Below the pieces are notes generated by a model, which had not been told where the DNA came from, did not search any database, and was given only the letters and a program-made list of their open reading frames with translations. The position numbers and the translations under genes were made by a program. A stretch of DNA of 57,211 bases from Persephonella sp. (lineage in GTDB: Bacteria > Aquificota > Aquificia > Aquificales > Hydrogenothermaceae), in NCBI RefSeq assembly GCF_027023985.1, contig NZ_JALVTW010000004.1, forward strand, positions 1-57,211, read 5' to 3'. Below are positions 16,715 to 25,593 of this stretch, piece after piece. How positions within the stretch are numbered: the first letter of the stretch is position 1; each line of letters starts with the position of its first letter.

Positions 16715-17515
16715 ATGATTAGAGCATTATGGACATCAGCTTCAGGAATGGAAGCCCAGCAAACAAATCTTGATGTTATATCCCACAATATTGCTAACGT
16801 TAACACTGTAGGATTTAAAAGAAGCAGGGCAAATTTTGAAGATCTTATATATCAGAATATAAAAGACCCTGGAGTTATGAGTTCAAATGAAACAAGGGTT
16901 CCTTCAGGAATTCAGATTGGTCTTGGGGTAAAACTATCAGATGTATCTAAAATATTTACCCAGGGTAGTTTGATAAAAACAGATAAACAGCTTGATCTCG
17001 CTATACAGGGAGAAGGATTTTTCAAAATAGAACTTCCAGGAGGAGGAGAAGCTTATACAAGAGCCGGTAATTTTCAGTTGGATAATGAAGGTTATGTTGT
17101 AACCCCTAACGGATATAGATTATCTCCCAATATCCAGATATCCTCTCCTGAAACCTTAATCAGCATAGACATCAGCCCAAATGGAAAAGTTTATGCAGTT
17201 AGAAATGAAGGTGGACAGGAAACAGTTGAAGAGCTTACAGATATCAAGCTATACAAATTTATAAATCCAGCCGGTTTAAAAGCAATAGGAGAAAATTTGT
17301 TCGTTCAGACAGAAGCCTCAGGTGAGGCAATAGAAGGTGACCCTAACACAGACGGATTTGGAAAGCTTGCACAGGGATTTCTTGAGGCTTCCAATGTAAA
17401 TATTGTTGAGGAAATGGTTAATCTGATTGTTGCACAGAGGGCTTACGAGATTAACTCAAAAGGTATAATTACAGCAGATGAGATGCTCAGGACAGTTGCA
17501 ACACTTAAAAGTTAA
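16715..17515 (+). CDS. flgG: FlgG, flagellar distal rod protein
   Basis: The 266-residue protein starts MIRALWTSASGMEAQQTNLD, the classic FlgG opening, with HNIANVNTVGFKR and the FlgG-specific DLIYQ segment. Internal GEGFFKIELPGGGEAYTRAG and the C-terminal SNVNIVEEMVNLIVAQRAYE complete the rod-protein pattern. It forms the distal rod. AAGGAG lies 7 nt upstream. The flgA frame starts within its 3' end. Confidence 0.96.
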   Translation: MIRALWTSASGMEAQQTNLDVISHNIANVNTVGFKRSRANFEDLIYQNIKDPGVMSSNETRVPSGIQIGLGVKLSDVSKIFTQGSLIKTDKQLDLAIQGEGFFKIELPGGGEAYTRAGNFQLDNEGYVVTPNGYRLSPNIQISSPETLISIDISPNGKVYAVRNEGGQETVEELTDIKLYKFINPAGLKAIGENLFVQTEASGEAIEGDPNTDGFGKLAQGFLEASNVNIVEEMVNLIVAQRAYEINSKGIITADEMLRTVATLKS

Positions 17516-18428
17516 AATATTTCTGTTTTTCCTGCTGATTTTTCCCTTTAGTTACGGGGAAACCGTTATAACACTGAAAAAATACCTTAATACCAATAAA
17601 AACCAGGTTGAGCTGTCTGATATAGCAACGATAAAAGCAGATACACCAACTTTAAAATCATTTTTGTCACAGATTGTTGTAGTAAATAATCTAACCGGTT
17701 CAGTAAAAATATACCCGGAAACCATAAAACAGATACTCCGCCAAAACTACATAGATACTTCAAAAATCCGTATAATCGGAAACTTCACAGTTATCAGCAA
17801 AAATACCCCTTATATTAATACTCAAAAAATAAAACAAGATATTCTCAACTATATAAGAAATAGATATCCAGACTATCAAATTCAGCAAATAAGAATTCCT
17901 CCCTTTGAAAAAAAATTTCCATATCAGGTTCAAATAAAGATAGTGGAAAGAAATAAAACATCTTCTTATATGTATTTAAGCTATCAGATTCTCAGGAACG
18001 GGCAGTTAATAAAGAGTATAAATGTATCTGTCAAATATATACCATTTGCAAAAGTAGTCGTAGCTGCCAGAGATATTATGAAAGGACAGCTTATATCAAA
18101 AGAAGATATCAGAACTGAGAAAATTAAATTTAGAAGGGGTTATATCACTGACCCAAATATTGTGATAGGTGCTATTGCAAAAGTTTTTATCCAGAAAGAC
18201 AAACCTATAAGGGAAAATATGATTGAACCTGATTATCCGGTAAAGAAAAGAAGTTATGTTAAAGTAGTATATGACCGAAATGGTATAAGGATAGAAATAA
18301 CCGGTTATGCCCTTGAAAATGGCCAGAAAGGACAGGTTATTAAAGTTAAAAATCCATCAACAGGAAAGATACTACCATGCAAGGTAATAGGAGAAAATAC
18401 AGTCTTATTTATAGGTGGTTCCCAGTAA
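17478..18428 (+). CDS. flgA: FlgA, P-ring assembly chaperone
   Basis: The product has a hydrophobic signal peptide (VKIFLFFLLIFPFSYG) after a ~11-residue lead, then a periplasmic domain and a C-terminal SAF-like region (VVVAARDIMKGQLISKEDIRTEKI, in two parts, then GQVIKVKNPSTGKILPCKV). FlgA helps FlgI assemble the P-ring in the periplasm. The start is uncertain: the ATG at 17478 overlaps flgG by 38 nt, while a TTG at 17496 would give a cleaner signal peptide. The length of about 310 is in range. Confidence 0.88.
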   Translation: MRCSGQLQHLKVKIFLFFLLIFPFSYGETVITLKKYLNTNKNQVELSDIATIKADTPTLKSFLSQIVVVNNLTGSVKIYPETIKQILRQNYIDTSKIRIIGNFTVISKNTPYINTQKIKQDILNYIRNRYPDYQIQQIRIPPFEKKFPYQVQIKIVERNKTSSYMYLSYQILRNGQLIKSINVSVKYIPFAKVVVAARDIMKGQLISKEDIRTEKIKFRRGYITDPNIVIGAIAKVFIQKDKPIRENMIEPDYPVKKRSYVKVVYDRNGIRIEITGYALENGQKGQVIKVKNPSTGKILPCKVIGENTVLFIGGSQ

Positions 18429-19075
18429 CTACAATACTTCTGCTATTTTCTTGTAGTGAAAAACAACAGGCATTAAAACCTTTTGAACCTAAACCACCGG
18501 AAGTTGTGTATCAGCAGCCACAAAGGCCTCCCGGTTCCTTATTTACAGGTATAGGAACTACAAATCTATTTTCCGATGATAAAGCATATCAGGTCGGTGA
18601 TGTAATCACAATAAAAGTTGTTGAAAATGTTCAGGGATATGGTAGCGCAAACACCCAATCCAGCAGAGATACAAACGTAGACCTTGATTTTCCTTCGCCA
18701 ACAATTTTAGGTAAACCTTTTCTTAACAAGAACAGTTTGGCTGGAGCTAAAGCAGGTTCAAAAAACAGCTTTAAAGGGAAAGGAAAAACAGATAGAAGAG
18801 TAAGACTTATCGCTAATATAACAGCAAGAGTAGTTAAGGTTTATCCTAACGGGAATTTATTTATAGTTGGTAAGAAAATTATCAAAATAAACAATGATGA
18901 GCAAATTCTAAGAATTTCAGGTATTGTTGACCCAAGTAGCATAGAACAGGATAACTCAATACTATCCTCTAAAATTTCAGATATGTATGTTGAATATAAT
19001 GGAAAAGGATTCATAGCTGATAATCAGCGTCCTGGATGGCTTGCCCAGTTCCTCTCAAAAATCTGGCCGTTCTAA
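18377..19075 (+). CDS. flgH: FlgH, flagellar L-ring lipoprotein
   Basis: The N-terminal segment TTILLLFSC is a lipoprotein signal with the acylated cysteine around residue 26. The mature protein has the FlgH features GSLFTGIGTTNLFSDDKAYQVGD, VGDVITIKVVEN, and the late VYPNGNLFIVGKKIIKINND and RISGIVDP stretches. It forms the outer-membrane L-ring, so the cell is diderm. The frame overlaps flgA by 52 nt; the ATG at 18377 is the only good start before the lipobox. Confidence 0.93.
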   Translation: MQGNRRKYSLIYRWFPVTTILLLFSCSEKQQALKPFEPKPPEVVYQQPQRPPGSLFTGIGTTNLFSDDKAYQVGDVITIKVVENVQGYGSANTQSSRDTNVDLDFPSPTILGKPFLNKNSLAGAKAGSKNSFKGKGKTDRRVRLIANITARVVKVYPNGNLFIVGKKIIKINNDEQILRISGIVDPSSIEQDNSILSSKISDMYVEYNGKGFIADNQRPGWLAQFLSKIWPF

Positions 19076-19087
19076 AGGGGTTGAAGG

Positions 19088-20179
19088 ATGAGATTTGCAA
19101 AAATATTAATCACATTTTTTATCATAAATATCGCATTTGCAGGTAATACAGTAAAGATTAAAGATGAAGTTAATGTAATGGGTGTCAGGCCAAACTACCT
19201 TATCGGATATGGTATTGTCGTTGGACTGAAAGGCACCGGAGACGGAACAACAACAAGATACACCCTTATTAGTATTGCCAATATGCTACGGAAAATGGGT
19301 ATTTATATAGACCCAGCCCAAGTAAAAACAAAAAATGCTGCAGCGGTTATGGTAACTGCAAGTCTCCCTCCATTTGCAAAATCAGGTATGACCTTTGATG
19401 TAACAGTTGCATCAATGGGAGATGCAAAAGATATAGGAAATGGAGTTTTAATAAGAACTCCACTTTTTGGGCCAGATGGAAAGGTTTATGCCTTTGCACA
19501 GGGTCCCGTATCAACAGGCGGCGGATTTTCAGAATCTAATAAAGGGGGAAAAGTCACAAAAAACTTTCCCACAACAGGTGTTGTTGTTAATGGTGGAATT
19601 GTAGAAAGGGATTTACCTTTTAATTACAGAGACATGAAAAATATAGTCCTTACACTTAAAAAACCTGATTTTGATACAGCTTTGCAGATAGAAAACACAA
19701 TAAATCAGCATTTCCATCAAAAAATAGCAACTGCAATAGATGCAACAACCGTTAAAGTAAAACTTATACCGGGAACTGACCCAGTGAAACTAACAGGTCA
19801 AATACTAAATCTATCAATAAAAACAGACAACGAACCTACAATTGTTATATACGAAAGAACAGGCACAGTTATTATGAGTGGTGATATAAAAATCGATGCC
19901 CCTGTGTATGTATCCCACGGAAATATCTATGTATCTGTGGAGAAAAAACCTGTTATATCACAGCCTCCTCCATTATCTGGTGGAGAAACAGTCCAGACTC
20001 AACAAACCCAAACAACTGTGGTAGAAGAAAAAGGCAGAATTTTCTCAATAAATTCCCCAAGATTAAAAGATCTTGTTGAAGCACTTAACGATATGGGAGT
20101 TTCCCCGAGAGACCTTATAGCAATAATTCAGGCACTTAAAAACACCGGAAAATTACACGCTAAAATAGTAATAATGTAA
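19088..20179 (+). CDS. flgI: FlgI, flagellar P-ring protein
   Basis: The 363-residue secreted protein has a short signal peptide (FAKILITFFIINIAFA) and the strongly conserved FlgI start VRPNYLIGYGIVVGLKGTGDG in two parts. NMLRKMGI, VTASLPPFAKSGMTFDVTVAS and the C-terminal LKDLVEALNDMGVSPRDLIAI, IQALKNTGKLHAKIVIM also match. It forms the periplasmic P-ring around the rod. It ends 14 nt before flgJ. Confidence 0.96.
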   Translation: MRFAKILITFFIINIAFAGNTVKIKDEVNVMGVRPNYLIGYGIVVGLKGTGDGTTTRYTLISIANMLRKMGIYIDPAQVKTKNAAAVMVTASLPPFAKSGMTFDVTVASMGDAKDIGNGVLIRTPLFGPDGKVYAFAQGPVSTGGGFSESNKGGKVTKNFPTTGVVVNGGIVERDLPFNYRDMKNIVLTLKKPDFDTALQIENTINQHFHQKIATAIDATTVKVKLIPGTDPVKLTGQILNLSIKTDNEPTIVIYERTGTVIMSGDIKIDAPVYVSHGNIYVSVEKKPVISQPPPLSGGETVQTQQTQTTVVEEKGRIFSINSPRLKDLVEALNDMGVSPRDLIAIIQALKNTGKLHAKIVIM

Positions 20180-20193
20180 AAGGGGAATAAATT

Positions 20194-20490
20194 ATGATAG
20201 ACCCTGATATGAAAATAAGACCTTACTGGGATGTTAAAGATATTTCCCAATTAAAAGAACCTGAAGAGATTGCAAAGGAGTTTGAGGCAATTTTTGTGAG
20301 GATGATTATGAAGGAATTTAGAAAAACATTAAATAACGGTTTATTTTCCAGTTCTTTCCAGTCAAAAATGTATCTGGATATGTTTGATATGCAGATAGCG
20401 GAAGCTGTAGCATCTTCCGGACAACTTGGTTTAAAACAGTATATTTTAGATGCATTACAGACTTATCAGAAATATTCAACTGGAGAATAA
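20194..20490 (+). CDS. flgJ: FlgJ-type rod-binding protein (no muramidase domain)
   Basis: The 98-residue protein contains only the rod-binding domain: IAKEFEAIFVRMIMKEFRKT, then FSSSFQSKMYLDMFDMQIAEAVASSGQLGLKQYIL. Both motifs are the core of the FlgJ N-terminal family. The peptidoglycan hydrolase domain of enterobacterial FlgJ is absent, as in many other phyla. It acts as scaffold cap for rod growth in the periplasm. The stop is directly followed by the flhA ATG. Confidence 0.92.
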   Translation: MIDPDMKIRPYWDVKDISQLKEPEEIAKEFEAIFVRMIMKEFRKTLNNGLFSSSFQSKMYLDMFDMQIAEAVASSGQLGLKQYILDALQTYQKYSTGE

Positions 20491-22581
20491 ATGGGAGAAA
20501 CCCTAAATACATTTTTTAACAAGCTTACCCAATATTCAGACGCAGTTGTAGTTGTTCTTATAATAACAATTCTGGGGGCTATGGTTCTACCTGTGCCTCC
20601 ATTTCTACTGGATATACTTTTAACAGCCAGTATTACATTTTCTATCGTTATTCTTATGACTACCCTTTATGTTCAACATCCACTTCAGCTTTCATCTTTT
20701 CCTTCATTACTGCTTATGGCGACATTATTTAGATTATCTTTGAATGTTGCAACAACAAGAAGAATATTACTTCATGGACATGAGGGACCAGATGCAGCAG
20801 GACATGTAATACAGGCCTTCGGGGAATTTGTTGTAGGTGGAAGTTATATTGTCGGTGCAATAGTTTTCATAATACTTGTAACAATTAACTACATTGTGAT
20901 TACAAAAGGAACAGAGAGAATATCCGAAGTTGCTGCAAGATTTACACTGGACGCAATGCCCGGAAAACAGATGGCTATAGATGCAGACCTGAATGCAGGG
21001 ATAATTGATGAAAAGGAAGCCCAGAGAAGACGTATGCAAATTCAAAAGGAAGCTGATTTTTACGGAGCAATGGATGGTGCCTCCAAGTTTATAAGAGGAG
21101 ATGCTATTGCAGGAATAATTATTGCCATAGTCAATATCTTAGGTGGGCTTGCTATTGGTATTTTCCAACACCATATGGATTTACAAACAGCACTGAAAAA
21201 CTTTACTTTGCTTACTATAGGTGATGGTCTTGTTTCACAGATTCCTTCACTGGTTACCTCAACAGCAGCCGGTCTAATGGTAACAAGAGCAGTATCAGAA
21301 GAAAATCTTGGTAAAGAGGTTTTTGTTCAGTTAACCAGTTTTCCAAAAGCTTTATATATGGCATCAGGTTCAATATTTGCAATGGGTATAGTCCCGGGAA
21401 TGCCATTTATCCCTTTTTCATTGCTGGCTTTACTTATTGGTTTAACTGCTTTCATGATGTCACAACTTCTTAAGAAAAAAGAAGTTGAAATGGCTGAAGA
21501 AAAAGCAAAAGAACTGCTTAAAGGCACGGAAATTGAAGAAGAAACTGTTGAAGAGATGCTACCTCAACCTGAGCTTATCACATTTGAGATAGGATATGCC
21601 CTTATACCTTATGTTGATGAATCACAGAACGGAGAAATAGTCAGAAGGATAAAATCCCTTAGAAAACAGCTATCAAAAGAAATCGGAATAATAATTCCAT
21701 TAATCCATATAAAAGATAATCTTGAACTTAAACCTGGTGAATACAGAATTCTCATAAAAGATATAGAAGTAGGAAGGGGAGAAATATATCCTGATAAACT
21801 ACTTGCCATAGATACAGGAACAACAAAAGGTAAAATAGAAGGAATTCCAACAAAAGAACCGGCATTTGGTCTTGATGCCTACTGGATAGATGAGAAACTG
21901 AAAGATAAGGCCAAAATGTTAGGATATACTGTTGTTGATATCCCAACGGTAATAATTACCCATCTGTCTGAAATTATCAAAAAACACGCCTATGAAATAC
22001 TTGGTAGAAGTGAAACTAAAGAGCTTATTGATGCACTGGCAGAAAAATATCCTGTGGTTAAGGATATTGTTCCTGAACAAGTGCCTCTGAATATTGTCCA
22101 TAGAGTTTTACAAAATCTATTAAAAGAAAATGTACCTGTGAGAGACCTGCTTACAATTGTTGAGACATTATCAGACTACATTACAAAAACAGATGACCCT
22201 GAAGTTCTCACAGAATTTGTCAGGCAAGCATTAAACAGGGTAATAACATCCCAATATGAAAAAGATGGCGTTTTATATGCCGTTACGCTGGGACCAAAAA
22301 CAGAAAACTATATAATGGAAAAAGTCCATGAAAACGGTGGTTCATTACCACCATTTGAGCCAACATTTGTTCAAAAATTTGTTCAGGATTTGACCAATCA
22401 GGCACAGCAGTTCGTATTAAAACAGGCAACTCCTGTATTACTTACCTCCCCTGCAACAAGAAGATTTGTTAGAAAAATAATAGAGCCATATTTACCTGAC
22501 TTTGTGGTATTATCCTATGCAGAAATCAATCCGAAAACAAAAGTTAATGTCTTAGGGGTAGTTGAGCCATATGGAGGTTAA
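20491..22581 (+). CDS. flhA: FlhA, flagellar type III export gate protein
   Basis: The 696-residue protein has eight predicted membrane spans in the first ~320 residues, including LPVPPFLLDILLTASITFSI and the FHIPEP-family motif RFTLDAMPGKQMAIDADLNAG (cytoplasmic loop, in two parts). A large cytoplasmic domain follows from about residue 350, which binds export chaperones. It is the export gate energised by proton motive force. The end overlaps flhF by 11 nt. The length is typical. Confidence 0.97.
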   Translation: MGETLNTFFNKLTQYSDAVVVVLIITILGAMVLPVPPFLLDILLTASITFSIVILMTTLYVQHPLQLSSFPSLLLMATLFRLSLNVATTRRILLHGHEGPDAAGHVIQAFGEFVVGGSYIVGAIVFIILVTINYIVITKGTERISEVAARFTLDAMPGKQMAIDADLNAGIIDEKEAQRRRMQIQKEADFYGAMDGASKFIRGDAIAGIIIAIVNILGGLAIGIFQHHMDLQTALKNFTLLTIGDGLVSQIPSLVTSTAAGLMVTRAVSEENLGKEVFVQLTSFPKALYMASGSIFAMGIVPGMPFIPFSLLALLIGLTAFMMSQLLKKKEVEMAEEKAKELLKGTEIEEETVEEMLPQPELITFEIGYALIPYVDESQNGEIVRRIKSLRKQLSKEIGIIIPLIHIKDNLELKPGEYRILIKDIEVGRGEIYPDKLLAIDTGTTKGKIEGIPTKEPAFGLDAYWIDEKLKDKAKMLGYTVVDIPTVIITHLSEIIKKHAYEILGRSETKELIDALAEKYPVVKDIVPEQVPLNIVHRVLQNLLKENVPVRDLLTIVETLSDYITKTDDPEVLTEFVRQALNRVITSQYEKDGVLYAVTLGPKTENYIMEKVHENGGSLPPFEPTFVQKFVQDLTNQAQQFVLKQATPVLLTSPATRRFVRKIIEPYLPDFVVLSYAEINPKTKVNVLGVVEPYGG

Positions 22582-23722
22582 AGTTTACGAAGGTTACGAC
22601 CTTGAGGAGCTTATTGAAAAGGCAAAAAAAGAACTGGGAGAAGATATAAAAATACTCCATTATGAAACTGTTGAAGAAAAAAGATTTTTCTTTCTAAAAG
22701 GAAAGAAAAAATACAAGCTATTTGTTGAACCTGTAGAAGATGATGAGCCTATAGAGCCTGTAATAAAATTTGAGGAACTTCTGGACAAAATTGAGGATAT
22801 TATAGACAAAAAAATACAGACCACCCTTCCAAAATATGCACAAAACATGGCAACCCCCGGAAATCTACCTCCACATATTTCACCGAATAATGTTGAAGAT
22901 AAGACATCTAAAGCTTTATCCGAGCTCACCGGAGATGCACTTGAATTGGCAAATCTTCTTATTGAAAAAGATGTCCAACCTGAAGTGGCCAAAAAAATCG
23001 TTATGGCTGCCTGTGGTCTTGATATTGATACGAATAAATGGGACTTAAACACCGTTACATATAAAGAAGCATTAATCAAGGGTATAAAGGAAAATATAAA
23101 ATTCACAGGGGCAATAGATAAAATAGCAGAAAAACCGGGAATATTTGCATTTATAGGTCCAACAGGAGTAGGGAAAACCACAAACCTGTTTAAAATAGCA
23201 TCCCAGCTTGTTATAAATAAGAATAAAAAAGTAGCAGTTATCAGCACAGACACATTCAAAGTTGGGGCATCCCAACAAGCAAGAACCTATGCAAATATAC
23301 TTAACATTCCTTTTTATTCAATCTCCGAATCCAAAAAACTAAAAAATATAATTGAAGACCTGAAAGAAATGGATTTTATCCTGATAGATACTGTAGGAAG
23401 AAGTCATTATGATTATTGGCGTCTTGGTGAGATAAAAGAAATTCTAACAGGTATCCAGCAAGAAATAAAAAATATCCTTACAATTAGCTGTAATTTTAAA
23501 AATGAAGATGCATTTGAGGTTGTATATAAATACCAGACCTTCTTCCCGATACACTCCCTATTTTTTACAAAGATAGACGAAACCAAAAGACCGGGACTAC
23601 TACTTAATTTACCTGTAGAAACAAGAATTCCTGTTTCATACCTGAGCACAGGCCAGAGGGTTCCTGAAGACCTGAAAGTTCTTACACCTGAGGTAATTGC
23701 TTCTTACATTCTTGGAGAATAA
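22571..23722 (+). CDS. flhF: FlhF, SRP-type GTPase for flagellar placement
   Basis: The 383-residue protein has a basic/acidic N-terminal B region, an N domain (about 110-180), and a SRP-GTPase G domain with P-loop GPTGVGKTT at 196-204, DTFKVGASQQ, DTVGRSHYD and TKIDE. FlhF recruits the first flagellar components to the cell pole. The ATG at 22571 was chosen over a TTG at 22562. It is followed by flhG, its usual partner, implying polar flagellation. Confidence 0.94.
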   Translation: MEVKVYEGYDLEELIEKAKKELGEDIKILHYETVEEKRFFFLKGKKKYKLFVEPVEDDEPIEPVIKFEELLDKIEDIIDKKIQTTLPKYAQNMATPGNLPPHISPNNVEDKTSKALSELTGDALELANLLIEKDVQPEVAKKIVMAACGLDIDTNKWDLNTVTYKEALIKGIKENIKFTGAIDKIAEKPGIFAFIGPTGVGKTTNLFKIASQLVINKNKKVAVISTDTFKVGASQQARTYANILNIPFYSISESKKLKNIIEDLKEMDFILIDTVGRSHYDYWRLGEIKEILTGIQQEIKNILTISCNFKNEDAFEVVYKYQTFFPIHSLFFTKIDETKRPGLLLNLPVETRIPVSYLSTGQRVPEDLKVLTPEVIASYILGE

Positions 23723-23734
23723 TTGGAGGCTGCC

Positions 23735-24586
23735 ATGGAAGAGCAGGCAAAAGGCCTTTTAAAACTTGTTAACGAGAAACAGATAGAAAAAAATACAAAA
23801 TTCCTTGCTGTTGCCAGTGGAAAAGGAGGTGTGGGAAAAACAAATTTTGCCGTTAATTTTGCCTATATTCTGGCCAATGACTATGACAAAAAAGTGTTAT
23901 TAATTGATGCAGACATTGGGATGGCCAATGTCCATATACTTGTTAATGTAAACACAAAAAAGACCTTAAAGGATATCCTAAATGGTGCAAAGATTGAGGA
24001 AATCATATTTAACACAAGGGGTATTGATATCCTCCCGGGATTTTCAGGAATAGATGCAATCAACGAGGTTGAGGATTCAGCAGTTTTAAGGTTTATACAG
24101 AATCTAAACAGCATTTCAGAAAATTATGATTATATTCTAATAGACACAGCAGCAGGGATAGATAACAAGGTAATATCCTTTATCAGAGCCTCCTCCCAAA
24201 CTTACGTAATAACAACTCCTGAACCAACGGCAATAATGGACGCCTATGCACTTATTAAATCAATGAAAAAACTATATGACTACTCAAATTTTAAAGTAAT
24301 TATAAATATGGCAAAATCAGAAGAAGAAGGATTTGAAACATTTGAAAGGCTTAGAACATCTGTCAAAAAATTTTTAGACATGGAACTTACATTAGGGGGT
24401 ATTTTACCATTTACAAAAAATATTCAAAAAACAGTTAGAAAAAAGCAAATCATCTCAGAAGTATATCCTTCTGATAAATTTGTTCTTCAGCTCAAAAGAA
24501 TAGCTGCCGAAGAATTAAAAGAACCTCCGCCTGAGATAAAACAAAAATTCTGGGAAAAAGTAGTAAGTTTTCTGAGAAAGGGTTGA
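23735..24586 (+). CDS. flhG: FlhG (FleN/YlxH), MinD-like ATPase controlling flagellar number
   Basis: The 283-residue protein has the deviant Walker A SGKGGVGKT at 28-36, switch I/II parts LLIDADIGMANVHI and LIDTAAGID, and a C-terminal amphipathic stretch (KFWEKVVSFLRKG) that could bind membrane. The QAKGLLKLV opening resembles the DQAxxLR motif by which FlhG stimulates FlhF GTPase. The start at 23735 has TTGGAGG 5 nt upstream. It is coupled to fliA by a TGATG overlap. Confidence 0.92.
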   Translation: MEEQAKGLLKLVNEKQIEKNTKFLAVASGKGGVGKTNFAVNFAYILANDYDKKVLLIDADIGMANVHILVNVNTKKTLKDILNGAKIEEIIFNTRGIDILPGFSGIDAINEVEDSAVLRFIQNLNSISENYDYILIDTAAGIDNKVISFIRASSQTYVITTPEPTAIMDAYALIKSMKKLYDYSNFKVIINMAKSEEEGFETFERLRTSVKKFLDMELTLGGILPFTKNIQKTVRKKQIISEVYPSDKFVLQLKRIAAEELKEPPPEIKQKFWEKVVSFLRKG

Positions 24587-25203
24587 TGGACAAAAAAGAA
24601 AGAGAAAAACTAATCTTAGATAACCTCTCCCTTGTTAAAAAAGTAGCAAGTAAAATTTATTATAGGCTTCCAAAGGGAGATATAGAGTTTGATGACCTTG
24701 TGAATGTTGGTGTTATCGGCTTAATGAAAGCCATAGAAAAATATGATAAAGATAAGGCCAAACTTTCAACTTATGCCTATATAAAAATCAGAGGAGAAAT
24801 TCTGGATTATCTGAGAAGTCTGGATATCGTCCCAAGAACCGTAAGGGACAAAATAAAAAAAGAACCCCCTATAGAAGAGGGGCAGCCTGTCCCGTTATCA
24901 AACACAGCTGTAATGGTAAGTATTGAAAAAGCCCTTTCCTCTGATGAAAGCTTTAAGATTATTGATACCCTGACCTCAGAAAAAGCCTCTCCGGAAGAGG
25001 AAGTTATAAAACAAGACCAGAAGGAAAAACTACTAAAAGCCCTTGAACTATTATCAGAAAAAGAGAAAAAAGTCCTTCAGATGATATACTTTGAAGAAAA
25101 AGACCTTAAAACAATAGCTGAAGAGATAAATGTCTCTGTCTCCCGGGTATCACAGATAAAAGCAGAAGCAATAAAAAAACTTAAATCTATTTATATTTAC
25201 TGA
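24586..25203 (+). CDS. fliA: FliA-type sigma factor (sigma28) with short region 3
   Basis: The 205-residue protein has sigma region 2 (FDDLVNVGVIGLMKAIEKYD, STYAYIKIRGEILDYLRSLD, VPRTVRDKI) and region 4 (LSEKEKKVLQMIYFEEKDLKTIAEEINVSVSRVSQIK, in parts). These are the FliA/WhiG pattern. It should transcribe late flagellar genes. At 205 residues it is about 30 shorter than usual FliA proteins: the segment between regions 2 and 4, which should hold region 3, is reduced and Pro/Glu/Gly-rich. The reading frame is intact, with no frameshift seen. It abuts the convergent repeat gene with no gap. Confidence 0.9.
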   Translation: MDKKEREKLILDNLSLVKKVASKIYYRLPKGDIEFDDLVNVGVIGLMKAIEKYDKDKAKLSTYAYIKIRGEILDYLRSLDIVPRTVRDKIKKEPPIEEGQPVPLSNTAVMVSIEKALSSDESFKIIDTLTSEKASPEEEVIKQDQKEKLLKALELLSEKEKKVLQMIYFEEKDLKTIAEEINVSVSRVSQIKAEAIKKLKSIYIY

Positions 25204-25509
25204 TTACCAATTTTCCCTTAAACTTCTCAGCCTTGAAGCCCTATCTGAAGGTTTATTTGAAGGTGGTTTGTAATAATTGGGCATATCTTTAATATCTTTC
25301 TTGTAGTAGTTTTTCATTTTCTTCAATGAGCCTTTATAAAAGTTAGGAGCATTCTCCATTTTGCCTTTATAGTAATTAGGGGTTTTTCTTATGTCACCTT
25401 TATAATAAAGAACCCGATTACTCATAGCCCTTTCATACAGGAGATAAGCAAGACCTCCAATGGTAGCAGCCAAAACAGTAAGCAGAATAATTAATCCGAT
25501 TCTATTCAT
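25204..25509 (-). CDS. membrane-anchored protein with 11-residue YYKG repeats
   Basis: The 101-residue protein has one N-terminal membrane span (residues 4-25, LIILLTVLAATIGGLAYLL). A Tyr/Lys-rich repeat of exactly 11 residues follows: YYKGDIRKTPN, YYKGKMENAPN, FYKGSLKKMKN, YYKKDIKDMPN, then YYKPP, and a basic tail. The span could be an uncleaved signal anchor. ATG 25509 has an AAAGGGG ribosome site; a TTG at 25545 in frame would add one more FYKGD unit before the span but lacks a ribosome site. It interrupts the rightward motility cluster between fliA and fliK. I recognise no family; a role in motility is only positional. Confidence 0.65.
   Translation of the reverse strand: MNRIGLIILLTVLAATIGGLAYLLYERAMSNRVLYYKGDIRKTPNYYKGKMENAPNFYKGSLKKMKNYYKKDIKDMPNYYKPPSNKPSDRASRLRSLRENW
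25267..25407 (-). repeat. 33-nt tandem repeats (four full units plus a partial)
   Basis: Codons for the (Y/F)YK(G/K) core recur every 33 nt at residues 35, 46, 57, 68 and 79 of the gene. The units have diverged outside the core. The 15-nt sequence CCTTTATAAAAGTTA at 25331-25345, within the third unit, recurs exactly at 25517-25531 in the gene's own leader. Confidence 0.75.
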
Positions 25510-25593
25510 AATATCCCCTTTATAAAAGTTAATAACTTTAATCAAATTTTGCCATTTTACGAAAATTAATTTAAATTTATAATCGTTGAAATC

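Noticed and set aside
22660-23259. A 199-codon open frame on the - strand opposite flhF
   Set aside because: It is antisense to a clear GTPase gene and its translation shows no domain pattern.
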